From Planctomycetota bacterium (lineage in GTDB: Bacteria; Planctomycetota; Phycisphaerae; UBA1845; Fen-1342), in the NCBI GenBank assembly GCA_018814045.1, contig JAHJAR010000198.1, forward strand, positions 1 to 32,454: a stretch of 32,454 nt of DNA. The letters run 5' to 3'. The notes beneath the pieces are model-generated. The model made no database searches, was not told the DNA's origin, and saw nothing but the letters and a program-made list of their open reading frames with translations. Shown here one piece after another: positions 18,493-26,464 of the stretch (its first letter is position 1; each line of letters opens with the position of its first letter). A program made the translations under genes and the position numbers.

Positions 18493-19287
18493 TCAGATCA
18501 CCTTGGCCTCGTGTCGCAGCAAACGCACCAGTTCCGGCACAACCTCTTCCGGCTCACCTTGCAGAATCTTGCCCGGCGGACGCTCGGGCGGCGGCTCCAG
18601 TTGATGCACGGTCGTGCCGCCGTACTCCGCCACCAGCTCGGCGAACCCGGGCACATCCGCCGACGTGATCACTTTGACCGGTTTCTTCTTGGCCTTCATC
18701 AGGTTCGGCAGGGAAGGATAGCGCGGCTCGCACAAGCCCTTCTCGCAAGCCAGCAGGGCCGGCAGCGGAATCTCAAGGATTTCGTCAGCGCCTTCGATGC
18801 GGCGGTTGGCAACAAAGGCCTTTCCGTCGGCGGCAACCTCGAGCTTGGTGGTCACACCGACGTGGGGAATGTCCAGCAGTTCGGCCAGCGCCGGCCCCAG
18901 TTCGCCCGTATCGAGGTCGATCTCCATCTTGCCGATCAGAATCAGATCATAGCCTGCATCCCGCACCAGGGCGGCGATTACCGCCGCCAACTGCAACTCA
19001 TCGAGCTTGTCGCAAGCTTCGTCCTGGAGATGGATGCCGTCGTCGGCGCCGATAGCCAGCGTGGTCCGCATGGCGTCGGGGCTCTTGCCGGAATAGACGA
19101 GCAAGGCGGTGATGCTCTCGACGTCGATTTTGGCTTCGCGCAGGCGGACAGCTTGCTCGATGGCGAACTCGTCGAAGGGGTTGAGGACCATTTTGACGCC
19201 GTCACGCACAATGTCCTCGCCGTCGGGGCGGATCTTGATGTTCGTGGTCGAATCAGGGACCTGTCTGATAACTACAAGAATCTTCAT
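18493..19287 (-). CDS. etfB: Electron transfer flavoprotein beta subunit (FixA/EtfB)
   Basis: A 264-aa AMP-binding partner of EtfA. It begins MKILVVIRQVPDS and has the family features VLNPFDEFAIEQAVRL, ILIGKMEIDLDTGELGPALAELL (the nucleotide-site loop) and LPALLACEKGLCEPRYPSLPNLMKAKKKPV, the EtfB recognition-loop region. ATG 19287 fits the family N-terminus and has AGGTG 7 nt upstream; the open extension further upstream has no family character. First gene of etfB-etfA and divergent from metF across about 230 bp. The Leu/Ala residue that docks dehydrogenases cannot be judged without alignment. Confidence 0.94.
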   Translation of the reverse strand: MKILVVIRQVPDSTTNIKIRPDGEDIVRDGVKMVLNPFDEFAIEQAVRLREAKIDVESITALLVYSGKSPDAMRTTLAIGADDGIHLQDEACDKLDELQLAAVIAALVRDAGYDLILIGKMEIDLDTGELGPALAELLDIPHVGVTTKLEVAADGKAFVANRRIEGADEILEIPLPALLACEKGLCEPRYPSLPNLMKAKKKPVKVITSADVPGFAELVAEYGGTTVHQLEPPPERPPGKILQGEPEEVVPELVRLLRHEAKVI

Positions 19288-19520
19288 TGCCTTGCACCTG
19301 TGGTGAAACGCGAGTGGCGGGAGCCGCTGTTCCAAAGAGGGGGCATGATAGCGGCTCACGGCAGGGTTGAGAAGTGCTCCGCCTTGTCAGTCTGCTCGAT
19401 CTGGCCGTAGACTTCTCGGACGGTAGCGGGCCGTTGGCCACAGCCGAGCTTCGTGCGCCGCCGAGTGTCACGCGCGCGCGGCACAGGGGCTGCGGGATTG
19501 TCGCCGATAAGTGAGACATC

Positions 19521-20444
19521 ATGCGCATCCGCGAACTGCTGTCTTGTGGGCGGCCGAGCATCTCGTTCGAGTTCTTCCCACCCCAGAACGACTCCGGCTT
19601 CTCGCAACTCCGCGACACGCTGGCGGAGCTGCGCGAGCTGTCCCCCACCTTCGTGTCCGTGACGTATGGCCAGGGGGGCAAGACCAGGCGGCAGACACTG
19701 GAACTGCTGGCGGAGATCCGCCGCGACTACGGTACCGAAACCATGGCTCATCTGACCTGTGCGGGTACTTCCCGGAACGGGCTACAGGCGATCCTGCAAT
19801 GGATCAGCGACGCGGGCGTCGAGAACGTGCTGGCGCTGCGCGGTGACCCGGCCCCCGGGGCAACGCGGTTCGAGCCAGTGCCGGATGGCTTCGCACACGC
19901 CAACGAGCTGATCGGCTTCGCGCGCGAACGATTCGCCTTCTGCCTGGGGGGTGCCTGCTACCCGGAAGGACACCCCGAGTCTAGCGACCCGGAAAGCGAC
20001 TTGCTGCATACGCGCCAAAAGATCACGGACGGGTGCGAGTTCCTGATCACGCAGTTGTTCTTCGACAACCAGAAGTACTTCGACTTCGTCGCCCGGGCGC
20101 GTGCGCTGGGGATTGGTGTGCCGATCATCCCGGGCATCATGCCAATCACGAATGTGGGACAGATCGAACGCTTCACCAACGTCTGCGGGTGCAGCATCCC
20201 GGAGCCGCTGTTGACGGAGTTGCGGCGGCGCCAGGACGACCATCACGCCGTGCTGTCGCTCGGCGTGGCCCACGCCACGGCCCAGTGCCTGGAGCTTCTG
20301 CAGCGCGGGGCGCCGGGCATTCATTTCTACACGCTGAATAAGTCGCCCGCAGCGCGCACGATCCTGATGGCCATCCGAACGGTTTATCCCCCCGCCCGCA
20401 CTCCCGCGTCAGCGCCGCGCGTCGCGGCTCCGAGCTTACGGTAG
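19521..20444 (+). CDS. metF: 5,10-methylenetetrahydrofolate reductase (MetF)
   Basis: A 307-aa flavoenzyme that reduces 5,10-methylene-THF to 5-methyl-THF, normally the methyl source for MetH/MetE. Seen: SFEFFPPQ with the catalytic Glu (E17), FVSVTYGQGG (44-53), HLTCAG (77-82), VLALRGDP with the folate-binding Asp (D109), TQLFFDN, and PGIMPITN near the C-terminal third. It is a complete TIM-barrel single-domain enzyme without the eukaryotic regulatory domain. ATG 19521 fits the family N-terminus; the ribosome binding site is weak. Its stop (20442-20444) overlaps the end of the convergent anti-sigma gene by 9 bp. No adjacent metH or metE. Confidence 0.95.
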   Translation: MRIRELLSCGRPSISFEFFPPQNDSGFSQLRDTLAELRELSPTFVSVTYGQGGKTRRQTLELLAEIRRDYGTETMAHLTCAGTSRNGLQAILQWISDAGVENVLALRGDPAPGATRFEPVPDGFAHANELIGFARERFAFCLGGACYPEGHPESSDPESDLLHTRQKITDGCEFLITQLFFDNQKYFDFVARARALGIGVPIIPGIMPITNVGQIERFTNVCGCSIPEPLLTELRRRQDDHHAVLSLGVAHATAQCLELLQRGAPGIHFYTLNKSPAARTILMAIRTVYPPARTPASAPRVAAPSLR

Positions 20445-21287
20445 CAGGGCCAGCGACGGTGCGGCTGCCGACACGGCGGCCAACACGGGATCGACCGAGT
20501 CAGCAAGGCTGTAGAGCTCGTCTCTGGCCAGCGCTCCGCAGAGGGCGTAGGTGGCAGCCCCGTCGTTCCATTTCAACACCAGCACGTCCTGCGCGGCGGC
20601 TTCCTGGTACAAGCGTTGCCTGGGGCACTTGCCGTGGCACACGCCGCGCTCGCAGTTCTCGCACCGCGCCAGACTGAGGCAGCAATCGACCGAGAAGACG
20701 GAGACAACGCGCGAAGCATCATCGACGGCGCGGTAGTAGGCGTGGACGACGCGGACGTTGTCGACATGGAAGCAGCGGCAAGCCCCATCGAGCTTATATC
20801 CGTGGGCCGACAAGTCCGGCACCAGCACGCGGGAGCGCAGGCACTGTGCCAACTTGGCCCGTGCCTCCGCCAGAGATAATCCGCGCACGTGCTGCCCATC
20901 GTGGCGGTGGTCGACCGCGCACATCTGGTAGATCTCCGCGAACTTGTCGGCCACGACGGTCTTGGCGCCGGCAGTTCGCGGCCAGAATGTCACCGCCAGG
21001 ATGATCGCCGCCGCCGCCGACATCGTCCCGAACAGCCGCAGGGCGCGCTGCCCCAGCAGGGCGGGGCGCCGGCGCAACCGGGCTACCAGGCGGGTTTGTA
21101 GCCCCGTCGGTAGCACCTCAGACGTCATTGCCCGCTGCGCGCAGCGCCGCAGGGCCTGCCAGCGCTCCACCTCCGCCCGGCAGCGGGGGCAGGTGGACAG
21201 ATGAGCGGCCAACGCGCTCTGCAAGCTGGCGCCCGACTCGCCGTCGGCGTAGACCGCCAAATGCTCGCTGGCTTGCTCACAGTTCAT
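20436..21287 (-). CDS. Zinc-finger anti-sigma factor with cysteine-rich extracytoplasmic domain
   Basis: A 283-aa single-pass membrane protein. The cytoplasmic N-terminus carries the ZAS motif HxxxCxxC (H29, C33, C36) plus C3, expected to bind the partner sigma factor. One transmembrane helix spans about 85-103. The outer domain (104-283) holds eleven cysteines (123, 149, 170, 172, 202, 203, 209, 212, 217, 221, 250) and a His cluster (HRHDGQH, 127-133), suggesting metal binding or disulfide-based sensing. ATG 21287 overlaps the sigma gene's TGA (ATGA), showing translational coupling. The signal sensed is unknown; the cysteine density is unusual for an anti-sigma sensor domain. Confidence 0.82.
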   Translation of the reverse strand: MNCEQASEHLAVYADGESGASLQSALAAHLSTCPRCRAEVERWQALRRCAQRAMTSEVLPTGLQTRLVARLRRRPALLGQRALRLFGTMSAAAAIILAVTFWPRTAGAKTVVADKFAEIYQMCAVDHRHDGQHVRGLSLAEARAKLAQCLRSRVLVPDLSAHGYKLDGACRCFHVDNVRVVHAYYRAVDDASRVVSVFSVDCCLSLARCENCERGVCHGKCPRQRLYQEAAAQDVLVLKWNDGAATYALCGALARDELYSLADSVDPVLAAVSAAAPSLALLP

Positions 21288-21847
21288 CTCGGACCTTCCG
21301 TAACAAGTCGGTTCGCCCTGGCATACTCGTAAAGAACGCGGGTCAACTGCCGGCGGGCGCGGTGCAGACGGCTCATCACGGTGCCGATCGGCACGCTGAG
21401 AATGTCTGCAATCTCCTGATAACTCAGTTCCATTGTCGCCCACAGCAGTAGCACCGAGCGGAACTCGGGCTGAAGACCGTCGATCGCTTCTTTGACCTCC
21501 TGATCCAGATGCTCGTAATCCAGTTCTGGAGGGTTATTTACGTCGCCGTCACTGCTGGACGCTTCCTGCATCTGCTCCAGCGTCTGCTGGTCTGTGGCCT
21601 TGGGGGCCCGGCTCTCCCTGGCGCGCCGATTGAGAAAGGTGTTGTGCAGGATCTTCAGCAACCATGGCTTGATCCCGTACTCCCGCATCTCAAAAGAGGC
21701 AAATGCCTTGTAGGCCTTGAGATAGGTCTCCTGGACGAGATCCTCGGCTTCATGCTCGCGGCGCGCCAGCCGGCGGGCCACCCGATACACCGTCTCGAGG
21801 TGCGGGACAGCCAATTCCTCGAATGACTTCTCGTCCTCGGGCGGCAT
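21284..21847 (-). CDS. ECF-family RNA polymerase sigma factor
   Basis: A 187-aa sigma-70 family regulator of the extracytoplasmic-function type. Region 2 (about 12-80) contains VYRVARRLARREHEAEDLVQETYLKAYKAF and region 4 (about 120-175) LQPEFRSVLLLWATMELSYQEIADILSVPIGTVMSRLHRARRQL, joined by a Ser/Gln/Asp-rich linker; region 3 is missing, as expected for ECF. ATG 21847 has GAGG 6 nt upstream; the longer open frame (to 21931) lacks family sequence. Coupled by a 4-nt overlap to its anti-sigma gene and divergent from the exported hydrolase gene, which is a candidate target. The promoter motif recognised is not known. Confidence 0.93.
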   Translation of the reverse strand: MPPEDEKSFEELAVPHLETVYRVARRLARREHEAEDLVQETYLKAYKAFASFEMREYGIKPWLLKILHNTFLNRRARESRAPKATDQQTLEQMQEASSSDGDVNNPPELDYEHLDQEVKEAIDGLQPEFRSVLLLWATMELSYQEIADILSVPIGTVMSRLHRARRQLTRVLYEYARANRLVTEGPR

Positions 21848-22050
21848 CAAGCGCCTCGCCCGGCCTGTGGCCGGCGCTGCAAAAATGGAAACACACACAA
21901 CCGCGGGCGAATTCCCACGGATGCCCAACACGGATGCGATTATGCTTGTTTCGCTGGTCTTTGGCCAGTTCGTCCGGATAGAATTGGCGTGTACGTCGGT
22001 CGTGATTGCACCCGTCCAAGGACTTGCACCGCCAGATTGGAGGGACCGTT

Positions 22051-22995
22051 ATGCACCGTGCGGCAGTTCGCTCGCCCGGCATCCTGCTCGTCGCAGTGGC
22101 TTTGGGCGCTGGCCCGCTCGCCTTCGCCGACCCGGAGCAGGTGTCCTTCTACACCGAGGACGGCGTCCGGATCTTCGCGGATTACTACGCGCCCGCGAAG
22201 GCCGCAGGCGGCGCCCCCATGGCAATTCTGCTGCACATGTACAAGCACGACCGGTCGAGTTGGAAGCCTCTGGCGTCCGTGCTCCAGAAGCGGGGCTTCG
22301 CCACCCTGGCGATCGACATGCGTGGGCACGGGGAGAGCGCCACGACCGAGGCTGAGAAACGCGTCGAGAACCGCGACACGGCCCTGTTCAAGGACATGTA
22401 CGAGGATGTGCGCGGGGCCTACGACTGGCTAGCCCGGCAGGAGGGGGTGGATCGCGCGCGCTTCGCCCTCGTGGGCGCCAGCGTCGGTTGCAGCGTGGCC
22501 TTGCGCTACGCCGCGCAGGACAAGAGTGTGGATGCGCTGGTGTGCCTGACACCCGGGGTCGAGTACCTGGGGCTGGATTCCAAGCGTGATATTCGCAAGA
22601 TCGTCGGTCGCAAGATGCTCCTGATGGCCACCGCCGACGAGCGTGCCGCCTGTGACGAGCTCAAACCTCTCACCGATGGCGTCGGTGTCCGCGTCTTCGA
22701 GGGGCAGGCGCACGGCACCCGCATGTTCGGAGTCGTTAGCGGCATCGAGAGCGAGGTCGCCGAGTTCCTCAGTGACGCCGTCGGCCCGCCCGCGAAGACG
22801 ACCGTCTTCGGCAGCATCAACAGCCACATCTACCATCCGAGCGACTCGGGCTGGATCTCCCGGATCAAGCCGCCCAATCTGCGGTTCTACTCATCTCCGG
22901 CCGAGGCTGAAGCCCGTGGCCTGCGCGAGACCAAGAGCATGGGGCCGCGAGATAAGCCGCGTTTCAAGCGCGAGCAGGAGGAGCGCGAGCCGTAG
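22051..22995 (+). CDS. Exported alpha/beta hydrolase with Ada-zinc-like C-terminal tail
   Basis: A 314-aa protein. The signal peptide (1-26, cleavage near AFA-DPE) leads into an alpha/beta hydrolase domain (about 30-245): nucleophile elbow GASVG (S144), acid candidate D196 (ATADER) and H221 (GQAHGTRMF), with HMYKHDRSSW near the oxyanion strand. The substrate is unknown; it resembles dienelactone hydrolase/acyl-peptidase-like folds. The tail (252-298: INSHIYHP...LRFYSSPAEAEARGLRETKS) follows the layout of small Ada-type metal-binding modules (NSxxYHxxxC...FxSxxEAxAxGYRPCxxC), but the metal cysteines are absent. GGAGG 7 nt upstream supports ATG 22051. Divergent from the ECF sigma gene. Confidence 0.8.
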   Translation: MHRAAVRSPGILLVAVALGAGPLAFADPEQVSFYTEDGVRIFADYYAPAKAAGGAPMAILLHMYKHDRSSWKPLASVLQKRGFATLAIDMRGHGESATTEAEKRVENRDTALFKDMYEDVRGAYDWLARQEGVDRARFALVGASVGCSVALRYAAQDKSVDALVCLTPGVEYLGLDSKRDIRKIVGRKMLLMATADERAACDELKPLTDGVGVRVFEGQAHGTRMFGVVSGIESEVAEFLSDAVGPPAKTTVFGSINSHIYHPSDSGWISRIKPPNLRFYSSPAEAEARGLRETKSMGPRDKPRFKREQEEREP

Positions 22996-23350
22996 CAGGG
23001 GCAGACCAACGATGGGCGGCCGACGACCGCAGCTTGTTGGCAGGCCGCCCCGCTGGATGGTGGAGTCACAAGCGGGCCGAGAGGGGATTACGGGACCTGC
23101 GGGGCAGTCGCGCTGCGCGTCGGTAGACCCGGCATCGCGGGCGATGGCAGCGTCGCTGGCCAGGTGCAGGCCGGGTGTCCCCGCGCACGTCAAGCTCACC
23201 GGTTTGAGGCAATCGGCTGGCACAATTCGCCCGATTACTCCCGTGGTCAGATCACAGGGGACGGCGCCGGCTGGGCGCGCCATCGGATGCGTGCTGGTCC
23301 GGTGCCCGGGCACGTCGGACGCGGGGCAACAGCCCGCAGGGGGCCTGCAC
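22996..23350. other. 355-bp intergenic region without a supported gene
   Basis: The stretch between the hydrolase stop and the HD-GYP start is open in several frames, but the translations are Arg/Pro/Ala-rich with no family character. The frame leading into the HD-GYP gene is also open but shows no recognisable domain before 23351. No convincing riboswitch, promoter or terminator was found. Confidence 0.5.
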
Positions 23351-24868
23351 ATGTGGGAGCGCTTCCGAGGAAGCTCACGAGCGAAGCACCTCTGTCTCGT
23401 GCTTGTCGGGCAGGCTGTGTGCGTCGCCGTCGGCCTCTGGATGCAGCACTACCGAATGCTCGCCTCGCTTCAACACGCGGCCGAAGACGGAGCCTGGTCT
23501 GATATCCAGGTTGCCGGCGACGAGTTGGCGGAGAGGCTCCGGACCGTCGACCAATCAGAACTGCTCCACGGACCGGATTCCATCGTCAGCCCGGGGGCGG
23601 AGTTACTCCAGGGTCGATCGCGACAGAGCGAGATTACTCTTGTGAACCGCGACTGGAGAGTGCTTTGGCATGTGGCCCAGCGCCCCGGCCAGCAGCCGAC
23701 CTGGCAACCCCGGGATCAACTCGGTTGGACACCTTCGCCGCGCTCCGACTCGCACCCGTCAGACACACTGCGTGGACGCATCACAGTGGCCGACGGCGAG
23801 CATCTGGCGATTGCGTGCCCACTCGAAGGCCAAGCGGGGTTTGTGCTCCTGCACCGGCCGATTGCGGCGGTACACGCGTTTGCGGCGTCGGTTCGGCCCA
23901 ACCTGCTCGGGTTGGGAGTAGTGACGTTTCTGTGGACCTGCGCGTTGCTGAGTATGACGGCGTACCTGATCCTCGCACGCTCCCATGAGGTTTCTTGCCG
24001 TGAACGTGCCCAGTCGACCTCGGACGGGTTGCGGCAAACACAGCGCCTGGTGCGCACGCGCGACGGGGTGATCTTCGCGCTGGCCAGACTCGCCGAGTCG
24101 CGTGATCCGGACACCGGGGGACACCTCGAGCGCATTGCACGGTACTCCACACTGCTGGCATCGCCGCTGGGCCGGCACACGAAATACGCACACGAGGTTA
24201 CGCCCGCGTTCGTGCGGCTAATCGAGGTCAGCTCGGTCTTGCACGACATTGGCAAGGTGGGCATCGAGGACAGCATTCTGCTCAAGCGCGGTCCGCTCGA
24301 TCCAACTGAACGCAGGCGGATGGAGTTGCATACGCTCATCGCCGCGCGTTGCCTGGATGAGACATCGCAGCGCATGGGTGGCTCGGACTTCCTCGAGATG
24401 GCGCGCCAGATCGCCGTGGCCCACCACGAGCGTTGGGACGGGACCGGGTATCCCCACGGGCTCAGGGGGGCGGAGATTCCGCTCGCGGCGCGGATCGTGG
24501 CTATCGCAGACGTCTTCGACGCGCTGGCAACGCGTCGTCCGTACAAAGAGCCAATCGCGCACGACCGTTGTGTAGCCATCATCCGAGAGGGGGCTGGTTC
24601 ACAGTTCGATCCGGATCTCGTGGAGCAGTGGCTGAGAATCGAACATAAGTTCCGCGAGATCGCCAGCCGCAGCGCCGCCTCCTCGTACCGGACCGAGGAT
24701 GTAGGTCCGCCAGAACCGGGTTTCGGCCCGCAGGCAGAGGACAAGGAACTCGCTGGGGCGCGCACCCGTGACGAGCAGGCCGAACATGCGGCCGTGCCAG
24801 CCACCGCGTCCGACTGGCAGAACCGGATGGGTGTCGCATGCCTCGCAACGCAAAGGACCGCGCCGTGA
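23351..24868 (+). CDS. Membrane-anchored HD-GYP domain protein (predicted c-di-GMP phosphodiesterase)
   Basis: A 505-aa sensor-effector. TM1 (about 13-31) and TM2 (about 185-207) flank a periplasmic sensor domain of about 150 aa (no named family seen), followed by a short coiled linker and an HD-GYP domain (about 238-435). Catalytic landmarks: HD pair H298-D299 (LHDIGKVGIEDSIL), H326, HHERWDGTGYP (358-368) and D387 in ADVFD; the canonical HHExxDGxGYP signature is intact. It should hydrolyse cyclic di-GMP in response to an envelope signal. The C-terminal 60 residues are disordered and acidic. ATG 23351 is preceded by a G-rich ribosome binding site. It overlaps or abuts the next gene, a second HD-domain membrane protein. 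Confidence 0.87.
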   Translation: MWERFRGSSRAKHLCLVLVGQAVCVAVGLWMQHYRMLASLQHAAEDGAWSDIQVAGDELAERLRTVDQSELLHGPDSIVSPGAELLQGRSRQSEITLVNRDWRVLWHVAQRPGQQPTWQPRDQLGWTPSPRSDSHPSDTLRGRITVADGEHLAIACPLEGQAGFVLLHRPIAAVHAFAASVRPNLLGLGVVTFLWTCALLSMTAYLILARSHEVSCRERAQSTSDGLRQTQRLVRTRDGVIFALARLAESRDPDTGGHLERIARYSTLLASPLGRHTKYAHEVTPAFVRLIEVSSVLHDIGKVGIEDSILLKRGPLDPTERRRMELHTLIAARCLDETSQRMGGSDFLEMARQIAVAHHERWDGTGYPHGLRGAEIPLAARIVAIADVFDALATRRPYKEPIAHDRCVAIIREGAGSQFDPDLVEQWLRIEHKFREIASRSAASSYRTEDVGPPEPGFGPQAEDKELAGARTRDEQAEHAAVPATASDWQNRMGVACLATQRTAP

Positions 24869-25821
24869 ACGCGATCTTACCGAAACACCGACGTACCTAC
24901 GAGCTTATGCTGATCATCGTGATCCTGGGGACGACCACGCTGTTTGCCCAAATGGGTGCACACCAGGTCGTCGTGCTCAACCTGTTTTATCTGCCGATCA
25001 TCCTCGGCGCTTACTTTCTGGGCCGCTCGAGTGCCGGCGTGCTCGCCCTGCTCTGTGCGCTGAGCGTGACGATCGCCACCACACTCTCCCCGACGGGTTT
25101 TGCCGCGTTCGATACGGCGATCATGGTCGGGTTGGCGCTGACGCTGTGGGCCGCTGTGCTGGGACTCGTGGCGATTCTGTTGGGAACGCTCTGTGACGCC
25201 CGCGCTGCCACGCTCAGCGAATTGCACACGGCATACGTCGGTGTGGTCGAGGTGCTCTCGAAGTACCTGCAGGGCGGGAATCCACGGCTCAAGACCCGCT
25301 CCATTCGGGTCGCCGAATTGAGCCAACAGGTGGCGGAGGCGCTGAAGCTCCCGCAGAAGGACATCGACGATGTGCGCGTTGCTGCTCTGCTGCATGATTT
25401 GGGCAACCTGGAGATCACCACGCAAGTTCTCAGTCAAGCGGTCGACACGCTGGAAGCGGACCCACCACAAAGCCGGCGGCACACCTTCCTCGGAACCGAT
25501 CTGGTTCAGTCGCTGGGCGGTGTGCTGGAGGGGGCGCTGCCGCTGCTCGTCAACCAGGACGATGCCGTCCGCGACTATCTGGTCCGCGAGGAACAGACCA
25601 GGTCCACCGAAATGCCGCTGGGCGCTCGAATCGTCCGCATCGCGCGCCGCTACGACGACCTCGTGCACGACCCGGCGATTGCGCCCGCCGAGGCGCCGCA
25701 GTACGCCCTGAACGAGTTGCGCCGCGAGAGTGACGCGATCTCCGCCGTGGTGCTCAATGCCTTGGAGCGGGTAAGGTGCCGCCCCCAGCCGACGCTCGAG
25801 CCCGAGCCGGTGCACGCCTGA
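24865..25821 (+). CDS. Membrane protein with degenerate HD/HD-GYP domain
   Basis: A 318-aa protein. The N-terminal half has four or five membrane helices (about 14-120; includes the NLFYLPIILGAYFLG pattern common ahead of GGDEF/HD outputs). The C-terminal half is HD-like: VEVLSKYLQGGNPRLKTRS...LLHDLGNLEI keeps the HD pair. The rest of the HD-GYP signature is missing: the position of HHExxDGxGYP reads LLVNQDDAVRDY, and ADxFD is replaced by ARRYDDL. It is therefore unlikely to cleave c-di-GMP and may bind ligand or regulate its neighbour. Start GTG 24865 has AAGGA 7 nt upstream and overlaps the previous stop (GTGA); ATG 24838 is an alternative. Translational coupling implies joint function. Confidence 0.75.
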   Translation: MNAILPKHRRTYELMLIIVILGTTTLFAQMGAHQVVVLNLFYLPIILGAYFLGRSSAGVLALLCALSVTIATTLSPTGFAAFDTAIMVGLALTLWAAVLGLVAILLGTLCDARAATLSELHTAYVGVVEVLSKYLQGGNPRLKTRSIRVAELSQQVAEALKLPQKDIDDVRVAALLHDLGNLEITTQVLSQAVDTLEADPPQSRRHTFLGTDLVQSLGGVLEGALPLLVNQDDAVRDYLVREEQTRSTEMPLGARIVRIARRYDDLVHDPAIAPAEAPQYALNELRRESDAISAVVLNALERVRCRPQPTLEPEPVHA

Positions 25822-25881
25822 GAAAGTTCCGAGGATCCCTCACGGCAAAGCACGCAGACTCGCGGTCTGCGGCGGGCACCC

Positions 25882-25887
25882 TATAAT
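25882..25887 (+). promoter_or_regulatory. Consensus -10 hexamer upstream of zinc-ribbon/lipoprotein/RDD operon
   Basis: A perfect TATAAT ends 34 nt before the GTG at 25922. The -35 position at 17-18 nt spacing does not resemble TTGACA, so promoter strength is uncertain. It is the only plausible promoter in the 100-bp gap before the three-gene operon. Confidence 0.4.
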
Positions 25888-25921
25888 CCCAGTGACGTTG
25901 GCAGCTTAGGAGACAGCCACC

Positions 25922-26464
25922 GTGGCGGATGAATGGGACATGCCGCGCCGCGGCGATACTTGTGCCCAGTGCGGACACACCTTTGAAATCGGCGAGGTCT
26001 TCCGGACCCACCTGTGCGGGTCGCCGGAAGGATACGCGCGGCGCGACTACTGCGCCACGTGCTCTCCGACAAACGAGCCCGACGCGATCGCGTTGTGGAA
26101 AACACGGCGTCCGGAGCCGGCCACCAAGCGGGTGCAGCCGTTTGACCGCGAAGCGATCTACGCGTTCTTCCAGCGGCTGGAAGACGCTAACGAGCCCGAG
26201 CAGGTGCAGTTTCGGTTCGTGCTGGCGCTACTGCTCTGGCGCAAGAAAATGCTTAAATTCCAACAGTCGCTCGAAACCGACGGTTGCGAGACTTGGGAGT
26301 TCGCCGTCCCGCGCTTGGGCACCAGCCATCGTGTCGCCCGGCCGGCTCTCGACGAGGACGAACTGGAACGCCTCAGCAGCCAGCTCGAGCAGCTCCTCGC
26401 CGGCGAACCGGGTGAGCTCGACATCGTCACCGCGACCGCCTCGGGGGAGCGCGACGATGGTTAG
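25922..26464 (+). CDS. Conserved hypothetical protein with N-terminal zinc-binding cysteines
   Basis: A 180-aa cytoplasmic protein of unknown function. Five cysteines near the N-terminus (C14-x2-C17, C32, C44-x2-C47, with H19 and H30) suggest one treble-clef or zinc-ribbon site; the pattern CxxCGHTFEIGE is reminiscent of small planctomycete zinc-ribbon proteins. The middle (about 75-115) is amphipathic helical (AIYAFFQRLEDANEPEQVQF) and the C-terminal part is acidic. The start is GTG 25922 with AGGAG 9 nt upstream. It overlaps the lipoprotein gene by 8 nt (ATG 26457 before stop 26464), so it heads a coupled operon with that gene and the RDD protein. Confidence 0.7.
   Translation: MADEWDMPRRGDTCAQCGHTFEIGEVFRTHLCGSPEGYARRDYCATCSPTNEPDAIALWKTRRPEPATKRVQPFDREAIYAFFQRLEDANEPEQVQFRFVLALLLWRKKMLKFQQSLETDGCETWEFAVPRLGTSHRVARPALDEDELERLSSQLEQLLAGEPGELDIVTATASGERDDG

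Noticed and set aside
19288..19520. SAM/SAH riboswitch upstream of metF
   Set aside because: No recognisable conserved core; only a plain intergenic region with a weak ribosome binding site.
22643..23350. Upstream extension of the HD-GYP frame
   Set aside because: Overlaps the hydrolase gene and is Ser/Arg/Pro-rich; the membrane anchor begins directly after ATG 23351.
22996..23350. c-di-GMP riboswitch before the HD-GYP gene
   Set aside because: The GEMM core sequence pattern was not found in either orientation.
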